Shown here: in pieces, positions 59,701 through 64,000 of the stretch
Layout: the number at the start of each line of letters is the position of its first letter
How positions within the stretch are numbered: the stretch's first letter is position 1
From: Lutraria lutraria
Lineage: Eukaryota; Mollusca; Bivalvia; Venerida; Mactridae
Assembly: GCA_964023205.1 (NCBI GenBank)
Contig: OZ026847.1
Coordinates: 13,399,182 to 13,463,181 of the forward strand
DNA length: 64,000 nt
Direction: 5' to 3'
Program-made: the position numbers and the translations under genes
The notes under the pieces: model-generated
Told to the model about the DNA's origin: nothing
The model's input: only the letters and a program-made list of their open reading frames with translations
Database searches by the model: none

Positions 59701-60881
59701 CTGTCCAGTTAATATGAACATGTTTATTTATCCAAGTATCCGAGTATGACAATAGTTGACATAATGTGTTCGTAGTTGATACGTTCCTAATGCTCGCTCT
59801 TGGTATACGTAAACATTTGATGACTGATGTTAAAATAAAACATACAACAACTAGAGAAAGTGTAGTTGTCACCTATATCTATACGGATATGTGTGATAAT
59901 AACTGTACATCTTTTATATCTGTGGTAGATTTGAAGTCGGGTAATTTGAGGGCATTAACATATCATTATGATACTAAAGTGACATTAAACCAATAAGAGG
60001 GGAGAATATAAACTATACTTAATGTACACCTGGTCGTACTCGTACAGAAGCAGCTTAAAGTTGTTGAAGAGATAGCAGTGACCAACTAATTCATTTGTTT
60101 TCTTCTTAGCAAAATTCATGTACGCCATCTCTGCATTGTGTCCGAACTTAACACTTTCTATATTAGCCGTATTAAGGCTAAATCCATCGCACTCTCTACT
60201 TGGTTCACATTCTTTCATTTTTATGAAAATACAAGTTTTCGTCTTGTGTAACTAAAATACAAGTGATAAATGCTGTTAAAGTCCGAGAACGACAACAATT
60301 TCTAGATAATTTGGTGGCATAACAATAAGATGAAACTGACATTTACATGTAGACTAAGCTTGGTGGCATCTAATCATTGCCATGTCCCTGTCGGTAACAA
60401 ACAAATTCGCAAATATCATGTATGTACGTGTAAAGGAAAAGAACAATAAGAGCTAAAATAAGTTTTTAAAGTATGGCATGCATTTCTTTCTTGGTGAGTA
60501 TACATTTAAACATGTCCGATTTGTAGTTTATTTCATTGTTTAGAATGCTATGAAGTGTTTTAGCTTTTGCTTGCATGGTAGATTATTTTGACATATATTA
60601 AAACATCATGTTAAGTGGCACTGTATAACGCCAGGGCTGCGGCAATCCAAGCCCACCCGCAAGTCAGCAACAACGATTCACAGACTGAACCACGGTTTTT
60701 CATGGCAAATAGATTATATTAAATATCATAGGCTAACCTGTAATGCACCTCCTCCCCAAATCGTGTTAAAGTTAATGTTATGTCTATTACTTTCAAATTC
60801 TCCTCTAGTCTGCCAAGCATACCCAGAATAAGTAGATCCGATGTCTATGGCTACGACCAGATCAGGTGATTTAAGAATACT
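55724..60881 (-). CDS. HSPA12: HSPA12-like Hsp70 family ATPase, five exons visible, 5' end off the window
   Basis: Exons are 60881-60738, 60251-60030, 59496-59278, 59054-58910 and 56796-55724, giving 600 residues with frame kept at every GT-AG junction. Motifs from the first visible residue: phosphate-1 loop VVAIDIGSTYSGYA (9-22), FGHNAEMAY, FKLLLYEYD, VTVPAIW near 175-181, LALEPEAAA near 205-213, phosphate-2 DLGGGTADL (241-249, split by an intron after the first G of G244), and adenosine motif VILVGGFAESP (401-411). It ends in VYGGTELSVIAKD and NFGAN, with no Hsp70 substrate-binding lid and no EEVD, as usual for HSPA12. It is expected to be a cytosolic ATP-binding protein. The family is greatly expanded in bivalves and tied to stress and immunity; the role of this member is unknown. 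Only a short N-terminus is missing, and its exon must lie beyond the satellite to the right. Confidence 0.88.
56942..57536 (+). pseudogene. LINE pseudogene copy 2, 5' part
   Basis: Nearly parallel to 48460-49060 of copy 1: GGGAGTTTTTCC...GAAATGTTGGTTGGCAAGGG, NYASEVWGFSK, HLKFCKLLLRVKSSTS and SFVWNDPS all recur with frameshifts. It is 5'-truncated and stops where the TTAA element begins. Confidence 0.8.
57537..58124. mobile_element. TTAA-flanked MITE inserted in the LINE
   Basis: Left TTAA-ATTCCCATAAGCTTATAAA and right GAAGCTAATGGGACT-TTAA are inverted termini. LINE sequence is continuous across the element when compared with copy 1 (CGTTATTTTAAA joins to TTCTATATTGTTCGAACC-like sequence). 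This shows an insertion with a TTAA duplication. It is 588 bp long, against 385 bp for the copy at 2048; the extra is internal. Confidence 0.8.
58125..58625 (+). pseudogene. LINE pseudogene copy 2, 3' part
   Basis: Continues copy 2 after the insertion: CGAATCATATTCGGAC, CAGAAACTGGTCGTTACGGT, the CLLCNSNDIE zinc-knuckle region and a 3' UTR parallel to 49380-49540. Confidence 0.8.
58910..59054 (-). CDS. HSPA12: HSPA12 exon ending in DLG
   Basis: Acceptor TAGTTTTACCAAAG, donor TTAGGAG|GTAAGC; 48 codons plus one base. The donor interrupts the DLGGGTAD motif. The upstream part of the open frame (to 59120) is intron. Confidence 0.82.
59278..59496 (-). CDS. HSPA12: HSPA12 exon with VTVPAIW
   Basis: Acceptor TTTTCACACAAACAG, donor GAAAAG|GTACGT; 73 codons. 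It ends KKFMRDAAEK, continuing in the next exon as AGIKKRN. Confidence 0.85.
60030..60251 (-). CDS. HSPA12: HSPA12 exon: ATPase lobe I
   Basis: Acceptor CACTTGTATTTTAG, donor GACCAG|GTGTAC; 74 codons, phase 0. The acceptor at 60252 was chosen because it restores HKTKTCIFIKM, which matches the KTPTxxLL stretch of relatives. Confidence 0.8.
60252..60737 (-). other. HSPA12 intron
   Basis: Nothing recognisable beyond splice signals. Confidence 0.6.
60738..60881 (-). CDS. HSPA12: HSPA12 exon with phosphate-1 loop
   Basis: Acceptor AATAACTTTCAG, donor TTACAG|GTTAGC; phase 0 on both sides; 48 codons. It carries SPDLVVAIDIGSTYSGYAW. No start codon is in frame before the acceptor, so it is not the first exon. 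Confidence 0.85.
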
Positions 60882-60998
60882 CTGAAAGTTATTCAAACGG
60901 GTTTAAAAGATACACAACGGGCATGTGTCATATATAACTTTGTAATTGACATGAATAAAATTAAAAAAAGGTACAGTCATAGATACGTTTTACTTACA

Positions 60999-63900
60999 CA
61001 GAACACCTAACTGTCTGCAGTATAACTGGTACATTCACTTATACCTACATGATTACTATATAATTAGTATCTTTACATACACTGTACACCTACATAACTA
61101 CTGTATAACTAGTATCTTTACTTACAGTAAACATCTATATGACTACCATAAAGCTAGTACCCTTGCTTACACTAAACACCTACATGACTACCATATAATT
61201 AGTACCCTTGCTTACACTAAACACCTACATGACTACCATATAATTAGTACCCTTGCTTACACTAAACACCTACATGACTACCATATAATTAGTACCCTTG
61301 CTTACACTAAACACCTACATGACTACCATATAATTAGTACCCTTGCTTACACTAAACACCTACATGACTACTGTATAACTAGTATCTTTACTTACACTAA
61401 ACACCTACATGACTACTGTATAACTAGTATCTTTACTTACACTAAACACCTACAACACTACTGTATAACTAGTATCTTTACTTAAACTAAACGCCTACAT
61501 GACTACTGTATAACTAGTATCTTTACTTAAACTAAACGCCTACATGACTACTGTATAACTAGTATCTTTACTTACACTAAACGCCTACATGACTACTGTA
61601 TAACTAGTATCTTTACTTACACTAAACACCTTCATGACTACTGTATAACTAGTATCTTTACTTACACTGTACACCTACATGACTACTGTATAACTAGTAT
61701 CTTTACTTACACTAAACACCTACATGACTACTGTATAACTAGTATCTTTACTTACACTAAACGCCTACATGATTACCATATAATTAGTATCTTTACATAC
61801 ACTGTACACCTACATGACTACTGTATAACTAGTATCTTTACTTACACTAAACGCCTACATGACTACCATATAATTAGTATCTTGACATACATTGTACACC
61901 TACATGACTACTGTATAACTAGTATCTTTACTTACACTGAACACCTACATGACTACTGTATAACTAGTACATGTAATATCTTTACTTACACTGTACACCT
62001 ACAGTACACCTACATGACAACTGTATGACTAGTACATGTTATTATCTTTACTTACACTAAACACCTACATGACTACTGTATAACTAGTATCTTTACTTAC
62101 ACTAAACACCTACATGACTACTGTATAACTAGTACATGTTATTATCTTTACTTACACTGAACACCTACATGGCTACTGTATAACTAGTACATGTAATATC
62201 TTTACTTACACTGTACACCTACAGTACACCTACATGACAACTGTATGACTAGTACATGTTATTATCTTTACTTACACTAAACACCTACATGACTACTGTA
62301 TAACTAGTATCTTTACTTACACTAAACACCTACATGACTACTGTATAACTAGTACATGTTATTATCTTTACTTACACTAAACACCTACATGACTACTGTA
62401 TAACTAGTATCTTTACTTACACTAAACGCCTACATGATTACCATATAATTAGTATCTTTACATACACTGTACACCTACATGACTACTGTATAACTAGTAT
62501 CTTTACTTACACTAAACGCCTACATGACTACCATATAATTAGTATCTTGACATACACTGTACACCTACATGACTACTGTATAACTAGTACATGTTATTAT
62601 CTTTACTTACACTGTACACCTACATGACTACTGTATAACTAGTACATGTAATATCTTTACTTACACTGTACACCTACATGACTTCTGTATAACTAGTACA
62701 TGTAATATCTTTACTTACACTGTACACCTACAGTACACCTACATGACAACTGTATGACTAGTATCTTTACATACACTGAACACCTACATGACTACTGTAA
62801 AACTAGTACATGTAATATCTTTACATACACTGAACACCTACATGACTACTGTATAACTAGTACATGTAATATCTTTACTTACACTGTACACCTACATGAC
62901 TACTGTATAACTAGTATCTTTACTTACACTGAACACCTACATGACTACTGTATAACTAGTATCTTTACTTACACTAAACGCCTACATGACTACCATATAA
63001 TTAGTATCTTGACATACACTGTACACCTACATGACTACTGTATAACTAGTACATGTTATTATCTTTACTTACACTGTACACCTACATGACTACTGTATAA
63101 CTAGTACATGTAATATCTTTACTTACACTGTACACCTACATGACTTCTGTATAACTAGTACATGTAATATCTTTACTTACACTGTACACCTACAGTACAC
63201 CTACATGACAACTGTATGACTAGTATCTTTACATACACTGAACACCTACATGACTACTGTAAAACTAGTACATGTAATATCTTTACATACACTGAACACC
63301 TACATGACTACTGTATAACTAGTACATGTAATATCTTTACTTACACTGTACACCTACATGACTACTGTATAACTAGTATCTTTACTTACACTGAACACCT
63401 ACATGACTACTGTATAACTAGTACATGTAATATCTTTACTTACACTGTACACCTACATGACTTCTGTATAACTAGTACATGTAATATCTTTACTTACACT
63501 GTACACCTACAGTACACCTACATGACAACTGTATGACTAGTATCTTTACATACACTGAACACCTACATGACTACTGTATAACTAGTACATGTAATATCTT
63601 TACTTACACTGAACACCTACATGACTACTGTATAACTAGTACATGTAATATCTTTACTTACACTGTACACCTACATGACTTCTGTATAACTAGTACATGT
63701 AATATCTTTACTTACACTGTACACCTACAGTACACCTACATGACAACTGTATGACTAGTATCTTAACATACACTGAACACCTACATGACTACTGTATAAC
63801 TAGTACATGTAATATCTTTACTTACACTGAACACCTACATGACTACTGTATAACTAGTACATGTAATATCTTTACTTACACTGATCACCTACATGACTAC

Positions 63901-64000
63901 TGTATAACTAGTACATGTAATATCTTTACTTACACTGTACACCTACTGTACACCTACATGACTTCTGCATAACTAATATATTTACTTATACTGAACACCT
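60999..64000 (+). repeat. 45-bp satellite with higher-order structure, runs off the right edge
   Basis: The unit is CTACATGACTACTGTATAAC then TAGTATCTTTACTTACACTA and AACAC (45 bp). Variants carry ACATGTAA or ACATGTTAT insertions after TAGT, ACCATATAATTAGT replacements, or an extra GTACACCTACA. Blocks repeat at larger scale: the stretch around 62567-62780 recurs at 63029-63240 (462 bp apart) and a 218-bp block recurs at 63533 and 63751. Long plus-strand frames here (62754 onward) result from 45 and 54 being multiples of 3 and are not genes. It lies within or just upstream of the HSPA12 gene. Confidence 0.92.

Noticed and set aside
30216..60881. A joint immune gene cluster or operon
   Set aside because: Genes are on different strands, separated by many kilobases, with their own introns; no shared promoter or polycistronic layout is seen.
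62754..63972. Four plus-strand open frames of 73-111 codons with FTYTEHLHDYC repeats
   Set aside because: They are translations of the 45/54-bp satellite, whose unit lengths are multiples of 3. The peptide repeats follow the DNA repeats, with no start or splice context of a gene.

Overview
The window looks like nuclear DNA of a marine bivalve mollusc or a close relative. It is AT-rich. Its genes are split by long introns with GT-AG borders, and it is packed with short interspersed and inverted-repeat elements and satellites. The protein families found (HSPA12-type Hsp70, Mab-21/cGAS-like protein, membrane-type globin, secreted Reeler protein) are typical of bivalves, and the first two are known to be expanded there. 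The species is inferred from gene content only.

Four genes can be read with confidence. (1) 8093-23889, minus: a complete four-exon secreted Reeler-domain protein of 422 residues with a long Gly/Asn/Ser/Trp-rich tail. (2) 30216-31745, plus: an intronless Mab-21-domain nucleotidyltransferase-fold protein that keeps its acidic triad (cGAS-like receptor candidate). (3) 38329-45546, minus: a complete three-exon globin of 178 residues starting MGCVC, so probably lipid-anchored (globin-X type). (4) 55724-60881, minus: an HSPA12-like gene with five visible exons and its 5' end missing. An orphan HSPA12 C-terminal fragment lies just 3' of it (55370-55610). A possible last exon of an unknown plus-strand gene sits at 568-682. 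Reading frames agree across every splice junction I assembled, which is the main support for the models.

Layout: 1-6.2 kb holds a SINE, short inverted-repeat elements and a 1.4 kb satellite built from 37- and 32-bp units. 8-24 kb is the Reeler gene, whose introns carry SINEs, MITEs and minisatellites. 24-30 kb is intergenic and repeat-rich. 30-32.5 kb is the Mab-21 gene. 33-37 kb holds decayed LINE pieces and a local duplication. 38-45.5 kb is the globin gene. 47.5-49.5 kb is a LINE reverse transcriptase pseudogene. 50-55 kb is repeat-rich and intergenic. 55-61 kb is the HSPA12 gene, one intron of which contains a LINE copy that was itself interrupted by a TTAA-flanked element. 61 kb to the right edge is a 45-bp satellite that continues beyond the window.

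The genes are not an operon and show no sign of working as one unit. At family level the Mab-21/cGLR-like, HSPA12 and Reeler proteins are all often linked to innate immunity or stress in molluscs, but their closeness here may be chance.
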